Below, piece by piece: positions 29,506 to 38,817 of a stretch of DNA of 64,000 nucleotides (the first letter of the stretch is position 1; every line of letters starts with the position of its first letter). Origin of the DNA: Sulfobacillus thermosulfidooxidans (GTDB lineage: Bacteria; Bacillota; Sulfobacillia; Sulfobacillales; Sulfobacillaceae); NCBI RefSeq assembly GCF_001280565.1, contig NZ_LGRO01000001.1, positions 2,418,001 to 2,482,000 of the forward strand. The letters are read 5' to 3'. Below the pieces are notes generated by a model that did no database searches, had not been told where the DNA came from, and saw nothing but the letters and a program-made list of their open reading frames with translations. The position numbers were made by a program, and so were the translations under genes.

Positions 29506-30738
29506 ATGGGGCAATTGACTCTGGCTATGATTGTTCGTGATGAAGCCCGATGGTTACCTTCGTGTCTGCAATCTGTCAAGGGAATTGTTGATGAAATGGT
29601 CGTGGTGGATACGGGTTCTCGTGATGATACGCCAAGAATTGCGCGGCAATTTGGAGCGCGTGTCATAGAAATACCGTGGCGTCATGATTTTGCGCGAGCC
29701 CGAAACGTTGCTCTTGATTACGTGAAAACGCCGTGGGTATTAGTTTTGGATGCGGACGAGCAACTGCACCCCGATGATGCCCCTCTTATCCGCGCGGCAT
29801 TGCAGACTGACAAGTTTCACGCCTATGATTTATGGCAAGTATCTTTGCTGTCTGATGCTCAAGATGTAGCTTGGGCCCGGGTTACTCGACTCTTTCGGCA
29901 ATTGCCTGGTATTCGCTACGAAGGCCGAATTCATGAACAGGTTGCTGGTAGCGTTGTCCGCCATGGTTATCAATTGGCATCGTTGGATGCGCGATTGTGG
30001 CATTTTGGTTACTTACGCGATATATGGACGGAAAAGGCCAAGGCCGACAGAAATTATAATCTTCTTAAAAGGGCAGTACGAGAAGAACCGGGCAATGGGT
30101 ATCTCTGGTGGCAACTAGCCCAGAGTGCTATTTCACTTGAAGCGTGGCACATGGTGCAAGAAGCCACCAAAAAGGCATTGGATTCGGGCACTCTTCCGGA
30201 CTCTCTAGTGCCGGTGGCTTGGTTGACTTTAGGGAAGGGAGCAGCGGGCCAAGGAGTGTGGGCAGTAGCGGCAGCAGCTTTTTCACGGGCTGAACAAACC
30301 GCTTCGCCACACCCGTTTGCTGATGCGGTGTTCTATCGAGGAGAGGTTCATCGTGCTAACCGAGCTTGGGCGGCTGCTGAACAGTCATTTTCACAGGCCT
30401 TATCTATCGGCGATACAACGCCCATCCCTTTGCATGAGCAAGGAACGGGATCATACCGGGCTTGGCATGGATTGGCATCCACGTTTTGGGCTCGAGGAGA
30501 GAATGGTCGGGCAGCGGCAACTGCCCTTGTTGCTTATCGCCATTATCCGGCATATCGTCCTCTATGGTTACTGATTCGTCAAATTTTCGGGAATTATACC
30601 CCTCATGAATTTGCGGAAGTAATCCCTAATCTGGCAGCGGATCTTCCCGGATTAGTGAGAAGTCAGGCATGGTTCCCTGGCGATTTGGTTGATCAAGAAA
30701 TTGCTCTCGGATGGGAGAACAGGAAGGTTCTCCCATAG
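29506..30738 (+). CDS. GT2 glycosyltransferase with TPR repeats beside fliS
   Basis: I choose the ATG at 29506 (410 residues), which follows AGGGACGG and comes after the fliS stop; 29467 would overlap fliS. The GT-A core has LTLAMIVRDEARWLPSCLQS, VVDTGSRDDTP, WRHDFARARNVALDY and VLDADEQ (DxD). The C-terminal 200 residues are TPR-like helices. The closest relative in the window is 3226-4698. Its place after flagellin, fliD and fliS makes flagellin, or exported flagellar protein, the likely acceptor. Known SunS-type enzymes glycosylate Cys or Ser/Thr. Confidence 0.87.
   Translation: MGQLTLAMIVRDEARWLPSCLQSVKGIVDEMVVVDTGSRDDTPRIARQFGARVIEIPWRHDFARARNVALDYVKTPWVLVLDADEQLHPDDAPLIRAALQTDKFHAYDLWQVSLLSDAQDVAWARVTRLFRQLPGIRYEGRIHEQVAGSVVRHGYQLASLDARLWHFGYLRDIWTEKAKADRNYNLLKRAVREEPGNGYLWWQLAQSAISLEAWHMVQEATKKALDSGTLPDSLVPVAWLTLGKGAAGQGVWAVAAAAFSRAEQTASPHPFADAVFYRGEVHRANRAWAAAEQSFSQALSIGDTTPIPLHEQGTGSYRAWHGLASTFWARGENGRAAATALVAYRHYPAYRPLWLLIRQIFGNYTPHEFAEVIPNLAADLPGLVRSQAWFPGDLVDQEIALGWENRKVLP
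30711..30736 (+). terminator. Perfect hairpin at glycosyltransferase gene end
   Basis: ATGGGAGAAC and GTTCTCCCAT are a 10-bp perfect stem with an AGGAAG loop, overlapping the last codons of the glycosyltransferase before a convergent gene. No T tract follows. Confidence 0.55.
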
Positions 30739-30767
30739 GAGGTTGAATCATACCAATCTACAAGATT

Positions 30768-31295
30768 TTAAAGAAATTTTCTTAGCCAAATTTCGTCGAT
30801 TGGTTCATTGTCAAGCCAGTACTGGCGGGGGAGTCTAGCTTCCTCAGTGTAGCCTAAGCGTTGATAAAATCGGAGAGCGGTGTCATTTATAGCCAGAACA
30901 GCAATACTAATTTTTCGGATGCCTTGAATACGCGCCCAGTGCTCGGCACGTTCAACCAAGGGCTGTCCAATTCCTCTGCCGCGCCATGCGGGAAGAAGGG
31001 CCATTCCGAAAGTTGCTGTGAATTGGCTTTTCCGAAACGTGCCGCGCACTATTTCTAACGATCCAACAACCCCGACTGCTGGTACTTCTGCTACTAAAAG
31101 TAAGTAGTTCTTTCCCATGTGCCGTATGGTTTGTTTTTGATCTTCAACGCTTCGAGTTACCGTGTCATGTAGCATGTAGGTTTGTTCTCGTCCTACGATA
31201 TCCATTTGGACTAGAATGCTTTCCGTATCATCTGGAGTGGCTTGTCGGACAATAAAAGGCTCACCTCTCCGATCTTTAATATTCAATGGATCCAT
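30768..31295 (-). CDS. GNAT-family N-acetyltransferase
   Basis: The 175-residue protein has the acetyl-CoA-binding LLPAWRGRGIGQPLVERAEHWA (R/Q-x-x-G-x-G/A) and the C-terminal VLAINDTALRFYQRLGYTEE typical of GNAT enzymes related to RimL/PhnO. It could acetylate an amino sugar or a protein terminus. It lies at the edge of the flagellar cluster on the opposite strand, so a role in flagellin modification is only possible. The substrate is unknown. Confidence 0.85.
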   Translation of the reverse strand: MDPLNIKDRRGEPFIVRQATPDDTESILVQMDIVGREQTYMLHDTVTRSVEDQKQTIRHMGKNYLLLVAEVPAVGVVGSLEIVRGTFRKSQFTATFGMALLPAWRGRGIGQPLVERAEHWARIQGIRKISIAVLAINDTALRFYQRLGYTEEARLPRQYWLDNEPIDEIWLRKFL

Positions 31296-31850
31296 GGTAT
31301 TTTGAACTCCTTCCTAACCTAATTTCAGAGCCACTACGACCTTCTCGATATGGGTAACCATAGGGTAAAACTAGTGAAAATACTGGTCGATTATGCAACC
31401 CTGCATAAATGTACTGCGTTTTGGCTTTTGTGTACAAATTTTAATGGACCATTGTCAGTCATATCAAAGAAATGGCTATAAGTTGGGAACGTGATCCTCC
31501 CTTTTTACGGGAGGATCACGTTCCCAAGCGACTTGCTGGTAAACAGTCAGGAAGATAGAGTATTTTGTCCTTCGCGGTTTTCGTTGAGGGTTTGGTGCCG
31601 ACCGTTGGCAACTATCAGTTTCGGCTGGTAACCTTGCGCTGTAACACTTTTTTTATCAATCAAGGGTTTCTTTTGCACAGTTTCCAACAGAACTGCCCGA
31701 AGAATTCCAAGAATCCGGGCTTTTCGATATAGACCTAACCGTTCAGTCATCAACTGGGAAATACTAATACTGCCAGTCTGGGATAGAACATAGCACTAAG
31801 CTCCTTTGGTGAAAATATGGTTGCGCGTGAGGGAAAGGTCTGATTCGGAT
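31296..31850. other. Gap with long inverted repeat
   Basis: Between the GNAT gene and the IS21 remnant the main feature is the inverted repeat at 31483-31527. A 68-codon minus-strand frame at 31547-31753 has no recognised motif and is probably chance or a relic. Confidence 0.45.
31483..31527. repeat. Perfect 19-bp inverted repeat (hairpin)
   Basis: TTGGGAACGTGATCCTCCC pairs with its exact reverse complement across a TTTTTAC loop. No T tract follows. It may be a transcription end signal, a mobile-element end or a recombination site. Confidence 0.7.
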
Positions 31851-31939
31851 TAAACATTGAAACGTCTTAATCGTGGCCTTCGTCGATTAAGTGGCGAGTA
31901 CTGCATATTGTGGTGTGATTTACCAGGGAGATCGGAAAG

Positions 31940-32617
31940 TCGTTACCAGGTGGATCGGAAATCTTGCCCGTCGCGTCCGGAAATTCTTGACCCTTCCCAC
32001 AGGATTACTCCGTTACGTTTGATGTATCGCGTTCGGCTGGGCTTGACAAGACTTTGCGCATAGATTCGCCTTGAATGCTCACGCGATAGGCCCCATGAAT
32101 GAGCCGATCGCGAATCGCTGCGTGGGCTCTGAAACAGGGCATGCCACGGATCTATGGGGACTTGGCTTGCCATGGCGATCCCCTTGGCTTGATGGCGGTC
32201 ATCCACGATTTCAAACAAATCCTGACTTTCGACCAACGTGAGCGTGGTCAAGCCCCAATCATCCCCGGGCAAGAGGTCCCAGCGGGCCGCCGTAATCTCA
32301 CGCGTGTTCAGAATATCGGTGTGCAGAGCCCGCTCTACCGCCTGTTCTCATATCGCCGGGGCAAACAGATCCTGTAATCGAATCAAGCCCTGTAATCGCG
32401 GATACATTTGTTCCGGAACCGGCGCGCTGTCAAAGCGTGTTGAAGAGCTGGGTCCACGTCGGCCCAATGCGTCGAGCCTGCTGCAGAAAAGCTTCGGGAG
32501 ACCATCCGTGGGCCTTGCTTGATGATTCGGCGGCATATGGTCACGCAGGGTCTGGTAGGTTCCGGGTCGTTCGGCCCGGGGATGAATGGCCACTCGCTGG
32601 TGATCCGTAAGCGTCAA
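31940..32617 (-). pseudogene. Decayed IS21-family remnant (istA 3' end and istB)
   Basis: Minus-strand frames 32348-32617 read VAIHPRAERPGTYQTLRDH..., the conserved end of IstA. Further on, frames 31943-32272 read DDWGLTTLTLVESQDLFEIVDDRH and ASQVPIDPWHALF, the ATPase helper IstB (usual LLLDDWGL, ITSQLPVxxWH). The istB 3' end is frame-broken and ends near 31950. It is separate from the istA fragment at 10090-10760. Confidence 0.8.
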
Positions 32618-32649
32618 ACCATTCCCGCTGTCAAGGTGGGAATGGTTTG
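32615..32649. repeat. 12-bp inverted repeat
   Basis: CAAACCATTCCC and GGGAATGGTTTG form a perfect 12-bp stem with an 11-nt loop, next to the start of the IS21 remnant. It may be an element end. Confidence 0.55.
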
Positions 32650-32677
32650 ATGCTTACCTTAATACAGCACTTCAAGA

Positions 32678-32709
32678 CGTCAGACCCCTACAAAGGCCTG
32701 ACGTTTTTT
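32678..32709 (+). terminator. Intrinsic terminator with T tract
   Basis: CGTCAG pairs with CTGACG (plus two inner G-C pairs) and TTTTTT follows. It ends transcripts coming from the left before the MFS gene. Confidence 0.65.
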
Positions 32710-32864
32710 GAATCCATACGGGTTTTTAGAAATCAGGCATGCTGAAATGAGAAAAACGGACGTAGGGTGAGTCGGGTTCATAGGCCATGATGGGGGAAAA
32801 TAAGTTTAGTGCGGTCATGGACAGGTTTCGTTGTTTTTTATTGTCAAACTTATGACCGGGAGAA

Positions 32865-34094
32865 GTGGTGAAAAGGATGCGATTAAAACCCCTAAAACCG
32901 TCTCAGATACTCATCATCGCTTTTATCGACCAACTGGCCATAACCATGTCTCAGCAAGGGCTGTCTATCTTAAGTGAGGCCTTTAAAAACTATGCGCACT
33001 TAGGCGTTACCCAAATGGGTATTTTATTTGCGACAGTGGCTTTGGGTGCTGTGGTCGGGATGATTCCGGCCGGTTTAGCCCTAGACCGCTATGGGGTGAA
33101 AACCATTGCGTTCGTATCTGGTGCATCCATTTTAATCATTATGCTCCTTTTAGCCGCGTTGTTGCCGAAGACATTTGTTCCATTGATTGTGCTCTTGGCC
33201 CTTGTGGGATTTTTTCTGCCTGCTTTGTTCTTAACGGGTGCGACCGCTATCACAAAAATGTACGCCGGATCGCCAAATGAAGGGATGGCGATTGGCCTTC
33301 GGCAAGCAGCGACGCCGCTTGGAGGGATTCTTGCCGCGAGTTTGTTTCCTTTGTTGGTCAAAAGCTGGAGCCTTCAGCTTGTTCTTGTGCTGATTGCCTT
33401 AAGTGCCGGTGGCTGGACCATGTTATTTGGTGGGGTCCTTAAAGCCCCTTCTAAGCGCGCTAAACAGCCTGCCAGGTCGGCGGCGCACTCCATGAATGTC
33501 CCTCAACTCAAACGCCAGCTAATTTTTTTGAAAAATCCCTTGCTCGTGAGTTTCTTGCTCTCTCCTGGTCAATATGCTTTATTAACTTATGCCATTTTGG
33601 ATTTGCATGACCGCTGGCATATTCATATGACGATTGCCGGTCCCATTATTGCCTTAGCCTTACTCGGTGGTTTTATTGCCCGAATATATTTGGGCAAACT
33701 GAGTGACCATGGTATCGCGATTCCGAGGCTTTTGATGTGGACAGCGGCTTTAGGTTTGCTGTCTTTGATACTCTGGGCCCTTGTGCCCTCCGTCACCCCG
33801 GAGTGGATGTTGCTTTTCATTTTTATAGGATTAGGCGCGGGATTGGATGGATGGAATGCCCTACTCACTAATTGGGTTGCCCAGATAACCACGGAGAAGG
33901 AACGGGGTATGGCACTGGGCCTTATCGGGATGAGCGGTTTTATTGGCATCGTGTTGTTTCTCCCTCTGTTCGGTCTGATGATCCGCATTTTCTCATCATA
34001 TCGTCCAGCATGGCTCTTATTAGCCCTCATTTATTTTCTCGGCATTGGGGTGATACGCCAGTCAGTCTCTAAGACTGTGGAGATCCATCCCTAA
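32865..34094 (+). CDS. Major facilitator superfamily transporter
   Basis: The GTG at 32865 follows GGGAGAAG; the protein has 409 residues and about 12 hydrophobic segments. The loop 2-3 motif GLALDRYGVK is the MFS signature (GxxxDRxGxR/K). The closest style is the anion/drug MFS group, but the substrate cannot be given. It precedes the chrA pair on the same strand, with a gap of about 170 bases. Confidence 0.85.
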   Translation: MVKRMRLKPLKPSQILIIAFIDQLAITMSQQGLSILSEAFKNYAHLGVTQMGILFATVALGAVVGMIPAGLALDRYGVKTIAFVSGASILIIMLLLAALLPKTFVPLIVLLALVGFFLPALFLTGATAITKMYAGSPNEGMAIGLRQAATPLGGILAASLFPLLVKSWSLQLVLVLIALSAGGWTMLFGGVLKAPSKRAKQPARSAAHSMNVPQLKRQLIFLKNPLLVSFLLSPGQYALLTYAILDLHDRWHIHMTIAGPIIALALLGGFIARIYLGKLSDHGIAIPRLLMWTAALGLLSLILWALVPSVTPEWMLLFIFIGLGAGLDGWNALLTNWVAQITTEKERGMALGLIGMSGFIGIVLFLPLFGLMIRIFSSYRPAWLLLALIYFLGIGVIRQSVSKTVEIHP

Positions 34095-34266
34095 GACCAT
34101 GAGCTACCCCGATTCAAATAATGAGCCCATCGCCTGAAGGTGATGGAAACGACACAGGAAATGCCAACATGTCATGGAAAATCGGTTAGGATAGAAGATG
34201 AAATACCAAGATAGTGTAATCGACTTAATCATTTTGAGAAAACAGAAGGAGTTGATCACAGGACAT

Positions 34267-34791
34267 ATGAGCACACTCCTTCTGTTGTTTTGGAATTTTC
34301 TTTGGGTGGGAGCTCTCGGTTTTGGTGGTGGGTTTGGCATGATCCCCTTGATGAAATCCATCAGCTTATCCCATCACTGGGTTTCCCTTGAGACATTTGA
34401 TCAAGCCATCGCGATGGGACAGGTGACTCCGGGACCTGTGGCGATTAGTGCTACTTTTATTGGTGAACGTGTTATGGGACCTTTGGGAGCCTGAGTGGCC
34501 ACTTTGGGGGTTTTTGCGCCGTCACAAATTTTTATCGCTTTGCTGACCCATTGGTATGAACGATTCAAATCCGTGGCTGCGATAAAAAATGTGATGGTGA
34601 TGACTTTAGCGGCGGTGACGGGTTTGATCGCTGGGGTCAGTGTGACCCTCGGCATTTCCCTTATTCACACGGTATTGGGTGCGCTTTTGGCCGTTGTGGT
34701 GGCGATCTTAGCATTACGGGTGAAAAAGATTCCCTATTGGGCCTTTATTTTAGGAGCGGCACTATTTGGGACAATTAGGTTAAAACCTTAA
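34267..34791 (+). pseudogene. chrA: ChrA N-terminal half with in-frame TGA
   Basis: Translation from 34267 gives a short-chain chromate transporter (CHR) domain: LWVGALGFGGGFGMIPLM and GQVTPGPVAISATFIG (PGPV motif). After 75 codons a TGA (34492-34494) interrupts GPLGA / VATLGVFAPSQIF, and the frame continues to 34791. A GTG directly follows the TGA, so reinitiation could give two pieces. Homologues have no Cys here, so selenocysteine is unlikely. The next gene (34813) is the second CHR half. CHR pairs export chromate or related oxyanions. The gene may be a recent pseudogene. Confidence 0.75.
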
Positions 34792-34812
34792 CGGTTTTAG
34801 AGAGGACGTCAG

Positions 34813-35418
34813 ATGGCGATGATAGAGAAATCGACCTCATCAAGTCCTGTAACCCTGTGGGAACTGATGAAAATCTATACCAAGATTGGGATCTTAGGGT
34901 TTGGTGGCGGTTTTGCAGTATTAGCCTTTATTCGGGCTCAAATTGTTACGCAAAAAGGATGGCTGACTCAGACCCAATTTGACCATGTGGTGGAAATGTC
35001 CGCTTTTGCCCCCGGTCCCACAACGACTAATGTTTTAGCGGCAATCTCCTATAGACTTCTCGGGTGGCGTGGCATCGTTTTGGGCAGTATTGCGGCCCTA
35101 TGGCCGTCTTTTCTACTGATTCTCGTGTTGGCGAAGTTGACGGATGTCTTGCATAGTGTCTGGGTAACCGGCGCATTAAGGGGAATGGAGGTCGCGGTTG
35201 TTGGACTCTTAGTCGATGTCGTCTGGACTTTATGGAAGGATGTGCCTCACCGTATTGCTACTGGCGTTGTCGCCATTTTTGCCTTGGTTCTGACCATCAT
35301 CGGCGTCAATCCCGTCGTAATCGTTTTTGCTGCAGCCCTCTTTGGTCTTCTTGAATATCTTATCCGCCTTAAATCCTCTCAGCCTGGTCATAAGGCAGGT
35401 TCCAGAGGCTCTGATTGA
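34813..35418 (+). CDS. chrA: ChrA second half (short-chain chromate transporter)
   Basis: The 201-residue membrane protein has the CHR repeat: IGILGFGGGFAVLAFI, SAFAPGPTTTNVLAAISYRLLGW and IAALWPSFLLILVLAKL. It follows the first half by 21 bases. In pairs of this kind both halves are needed for activity, so a broken partner may leave it non-functional. Function is known from the family; the substrate may be chromate or sulfate-like anions. Confidence 0.85.
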   Translation: MAMIEKSTSSSPVTLWELMKIYTKIGILGFGGGFAVLAFIRAQIVTQKGWLTQTQFDHVVEMSAFAPGPTTTNVLAAISYRLLGWRGIVLGSIAALWPSFLLILVLAKLTDVLHSVWVTGALRGMEVAVVGLLVDVVWTLWKDVPHRIATGVVAIFALVLTIIGVNPVVIVFAAALFGLLEYLIRLKSSQPGHKAGSRGSD

Positions 35419-35639
35419 TATCGCAGAGAAAAAGAACTGAGATGCGCAGCCATACGATTGCCAAGACTTTGTTGTGAGCGCTGTGTTGGGAGAGATTAAC
35501 TCACGTAGTGATGGTACTACGGCATTGTAATAACATGCCTTTATGGATGCCTGCCACTAGCGTTGTTGCGGCGAACAAGCCTGAACTTCTAATTTCCTCG
35601 GAGTACCCCTTAATAGTCAAACCATAATTTGACTTATGA
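35419..35639. other. Gap without a gene
   Basis: About 220 bases after chrA show no supported feature. The next part is the methyltransferase relic. Confidence 0.4.
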
Positions 35640-36015
35640 TTCCTTCTTTATACATAACGGTTCTAGAGTTCCACATCTCGCAATAAGGCATAGTTTATAA
35701 TAGTCATGGTCTGCACCAATATATAATAGTCCAATAGCCCGGACAAACCTTGCTTCTTTCGACGATTGTGGTCCTTAACGAAGCGATTTCAGTCTCGAAG
35801 TCCTAATTGGTCCATGTTTTGCAAATATTCATGTCAGAATTCATCAGAATAATTATCGCCGAGGAGGTCCGTATGTTGTGTCAGTCGGAGTGCCTTGCAT
35901 TTTTCCACACAAATAATTTTCATGGTCACCTAGGCTGCGGTGTGAAACGGCCTTTCCACCATCCTAATTCTACGAAAGCAGGTACACGAATCGTGTTCCG
36001 CACCAAATGATTGAG
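35640..36015 (-). pseudogene. Decayed duplicate of the methyltransferase gene
   Basis: The stretch runs parallel to 36975-37350 within the intact methyltransferase gene. Shared pieces include CTAATAGGTCCATATTGTGTAAAAATTC versus its mutated copy at 35800-35830 and CGGAGTGCCTTGC. The copy carries many substitutions, small gaps and stops. It is an older duplicate of a paralogue, or the second gene of an ancient pair. Confidence 0.75.
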
Positions 36016-36018
36016 CTG

Positions 36019-36054
36019 CTCTTGCGCACGTGGTGAATGACACGTGCGCAAGAG
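36019..36054. repeat. Perfect 14-bp inverted repeat
   Basis: CTCTTGCGCACGTG and CACGTGCGCAAGAG form a perfect stem with an 8-nt loop. It lies beyond the methyltransferase relic, between it and the Abi gene. No T tract follows. Confidence 0.65.
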
Positions 36055-36241
36055 GACATTGCATCAAGGAAGAGGAGTTAGAAAATCTTATTTATTATTT
36101 TTCTAATTTGAGATCGCTAATATAGACTAGGGATCGCTCAGTGTGTGATAATAATAACAACAGAGCCCACCACGCCTCTCACTATTACAGTGAAGCGGAC
36201 CAGGGTGGGACTTTTTAATTTATGATTTAGGTGAATCAATC

Positions 36242-36799
36242 ATGTCGCAACCAAGTGATGTAGAGGAACCTGCTATCGTTAAAAATGCAAAGTCTTTTGA
36301 AGAACAATTGGAAATTCTACGCAATCGAGGGCTTGTCATTTCAGATACCGAACAAGCTTTAGAAATTTTGACGCGAATAAAATATTATCGGTTAACCGGA
36401 TATGCTTTGTTCTTTATGGATAATACCCGGCAACGATTTCGTGATAGCACTACCTTTGATCAAATCATCAAACTTGCTGATTTTGATCAAAAGTTTCGAA
36501 GTCTCTTAACAGGGATTTTGGAACCTATAGAAATAGCCTTTCGCACACGTATTGCCTATGAATTAGCCCACCGATACGGACCATTAGGCTACAAGAATCC
36601 TGACAACTTCACCTCGCGAACTTACCATGATGAATTCATAAAAGTATTTACTGGGGTTTTTATATTACGTGAGCTCTATCCAAATCGCCAGGATTGGAAG
36701 AATTTTTTAATTCATTTAGAAGCCTTATTGTCAGAGTATGAATCCATTATCGATCTCGATAAGATTGGATTTCCTCCAGACTGGCAAAGTTTGTTGTAG
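36242..36799 (+). CDS. Abi_2 family abortive-infection protein with internal deletion
   Basis: The 185-residue protein has the Abi_2 start (SFEEQLEILRNRGLVISDTEQALEIL, then IKYYRLTGYALFF) and the family's end (LYPNRQDWKNFLIHLEALLSEYESIIDLDKIGFPPDWQ). Full family members have about 90 more residues between these parts, with the LRNxCAHHxRLWNR motif needed for activity. Here FTSRTYHDEFIKVF runs directly into TGVFILRELYPN. So an internal in-frame deletion seems to have removed the motif region. An upstream hairpin with T5 (36165-36215) may end earlier transcripts. Confidence 0.75.
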   Translation: MSQPSDVEEPAIVKNAKSFEEQLEILRNRGLVISDTEQALEILTRIKYYRLTGYALFFMDNTRQRFRDSTTFDQIIKLADFDQKFRSLLTGILEPIEIAFRTRIAYELAHRYGPLGYKNPDNFTSRTYHDEFIKVFTGVFILRELYPNRQDWKNFLIHLEALLSEYESIIDLDKIGFPPDWQSLL

Positions 36800-36833
36800 T
36801 GCAACTAATTGTTCTTCAGACTTTCTTATGATA

Positions 36834-37463
36834 TTAGGTGGTTTTCATGACAATCCATTGGTTATCCGAATAGCCGACATGCTTCCACCATGAGGGTAAT
36901 TCAGAAATCAATCGTGTCGGTCCAGGCCAGTTGGGGACGTCATCAAAGACAATAATCCCCCCTTCTTTTACGTAACCGCTCCAGAGTTCGAAATCCCGGC
37001 GTACAGCATAGTATTCGTGATCAGCATCAATAAATAATAATCCAATAGGTTGGTCAATTGGCCACGCCTTGGCCCCTTCGGCGGTTGTCATTCTTAAGGG
37101 AACAATCCAGTCCCGAAGACCTAATAGGTCCATATTGTGTAAAAATTCTTGGTAGAGTTGATCGGGACCATAATGGGCGAGAAGTTCGGTATGTTCTTTT
37201 TCACTCGGAGTGCCTTGCCAGGTATCGACGCAAATGACTTTTCCAACGGATTGCTGATCGGCTAAGGCTGCGGCCATCCATGCAGTGGACCGCCCTTTCC
37301 ATGACCCTAACTCCACAACAACAGGTACGGGAATTTTATTCTGGACCAAATGATACAAAGTTATGCCAGCAACAGGAGAGCACCATCCTTGAATGGGTTC
37401 AATTTGTTTTTGCCAATACTGAAGTCGTTGCTGAATCTCAGGAGGCAATTCATGAAAATTCAT
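36834..37463 (-). CDS. Class I SAM methyltransferase (Methyltransf_24/CmcI-like)
   Basis: The 209-residue protein has motif I VVELGSWKGRSTAWMAAAL, VICVDTWQG, LLFIDADHEYYAVRRDFELW and VFDDVP. These fit the Methyltransf_24 family, whose members modify sugars, O- or N-groups in glycans or antibiotics. It could methylate a glycan of the surface island, but that island is 6 kb away. Start at 37463; the upstream site is weak. A decayed copy lies at 35640-36015. Confidence 0.82.
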   Translation of the reverse strand: MNFHELPPEIQQRLQYWQKQIEPIQGWCSPVAGITLYHLVQNKIPVPVVVELGSWKGRSTAWMAAALADQQSVGKVICVDTWQGTPSEKEHTELLAHYGPDQLYQEFLHNMDLLGLRDWIVPLRMTTAEGAKAWPIDQPIGLLFIDADHEYYAVRRDFELWSGYVKEGGIIVFDDVPNWPGPTRLISELPSWWKHVGYSDNQWIVMKTT

Positions 37464-37554
37464 GGATTAACCGTTCTTTTTTGAAAATTTCCTATCGCAT
37501 TTTCCAGAAATAATGCTAGCATACAATCATTAATTTCCCTGCAAAATTAGCGAT

Positions 37555-38165
37555 TAATCTAGGAAAATCGTGCGGTGCGAGAAAACTCAAACCGAGGTGC
37601 CGTTTCGACTTGAGCCACGGTCAGATTGAAATCCTCCGAAATCTGATGAGGGGAACTTTTTGCTTTAAAATGTTCCCGAATAATTTCCGGCTGGACGCTT
37701 TTCCCGGAGATGATCGGCCATTCAAATCTAACGCGGGGCGAGAACTACGCCTCCTGGTGGCCTCATAATCAATGTCCTTCAAAAACGGGCCAAACACCTC
37801 GGCCTAGGCTTGTTTCCCACGCTCCCGTCCTACCTCGACCAATACGTCCTGACGCGAGACAAAAATCTCGCGGCCTCCGACCTTTAAGGGGCAACGAGAC
37901 GAAAGGCCGCTCTACCTGACAATTGTTGACAATTCTTGTGGATGCGTTGAATCAACTGCAGTGAAAAGCCCTCTTTTCTCAACTCTCCTACCACAATAAC
38001 CTCGATCAAGTCCCAAAACGATACCCCATTGAGCGAACTGAAGGACGACACGGGAGGACGGAAGACCACAGCGTCTTCTGTCTTTCCATTACGATAACCG
38101 ACAAGCCATCGCTTGGCAGTGCCGACTTGTACATTGGCGAGCCGAGTGGCACAGTAAAAAGCGTC
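37555..38165 (-). pseudogene. DUF433-type antitoxin pseudogene
   Basis: Read on the minus strand with two frame changes, the pieces are YKVGTAKRWLVGY, then SLNGVSFWDLIEVIVVGELRKEGFSLQLIQRI (the HTH of DUF433-type antitoxins), then FVSRQDVLVEVGRERGKQ, FGPFLKDIDYEAT, and finally EIIREHFKAKSSPHQISEDFNLTVAQVETA (DUF433). The order is that of full-length antitoxins. The cognate PIN-like toxin is not seen. So this is a dead antitoxin locus. Confidence 0.7.
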
Positions 38166-38817
38166 TTCACAAAGGCGGACACGATTTTCCTCGGTTTAAT
38201 AGAATCGTATGATTTTGTGTGCATAGAAAACATAACAACGTGGAGCATCGCAAGCACATTATGATTGATTATATTTTTCGAGATGAAAAATAGGTGGCCG
38301 TTGAGACGGTCTTTAGACACCGACATTTGGCGGCCATGATGGGATAGACGTGGACGATGCCGGAGCAAAATGCTGATCAGGTTTTTGCCATTATCTGGGT
38401 TCTTTCACATTGTGGTCAATCCGCGATTCCTTATCGGTTGACGTTACTCGGAGGGTGAGGGCGAGCGCAAATAGGCACTCTGAAATATCCGGTATTGTCG
38501 TCGAATAATTACATGGAAAAGAAACAAAAACCGAACCATAGGACGATTAAGGGGACGTAAAGCAAATTCATGTCGTTATCGTGTCGTTGTTGTTGACCTT
38601 TTTTGCAGAGTCCGGTAATGTTTGGCTAGTGTGAATTGAGGGACGTTTTTCTGTCTGAGATCGACATAGTATGTCCAGGTGCCGCGTCACGCTGGGGTGC
38701 CGGAAACTCCGATATGCACGGAATGAGTACCGAGATCGACGATCTGCAGTGTTCAATGGTGTACTTCGACAAGACCCTTTGTCATTAAACACTGCACGGT
38801 GGCTGGAGGAAATTTGT
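38166..38817. other. Gap without a clear gene
   Basis: About 650 bases with no supported ORF. Short frames here have no motif. The region probably contains the promoter for the amidohydrolase at 38818. Confidence 0.4.

Noticed and set aside
31547-31753. 68-residue minus-strand protein
   Set aside because: No site, motif or neighbour supports it.
34492-34494. In-frame TGA in chrA as a second selenocysteine codon
   Set aside because: Family members have no Cys here, the residue is in a plain membrane segment, and no hairpin with SECIS geometry follows.
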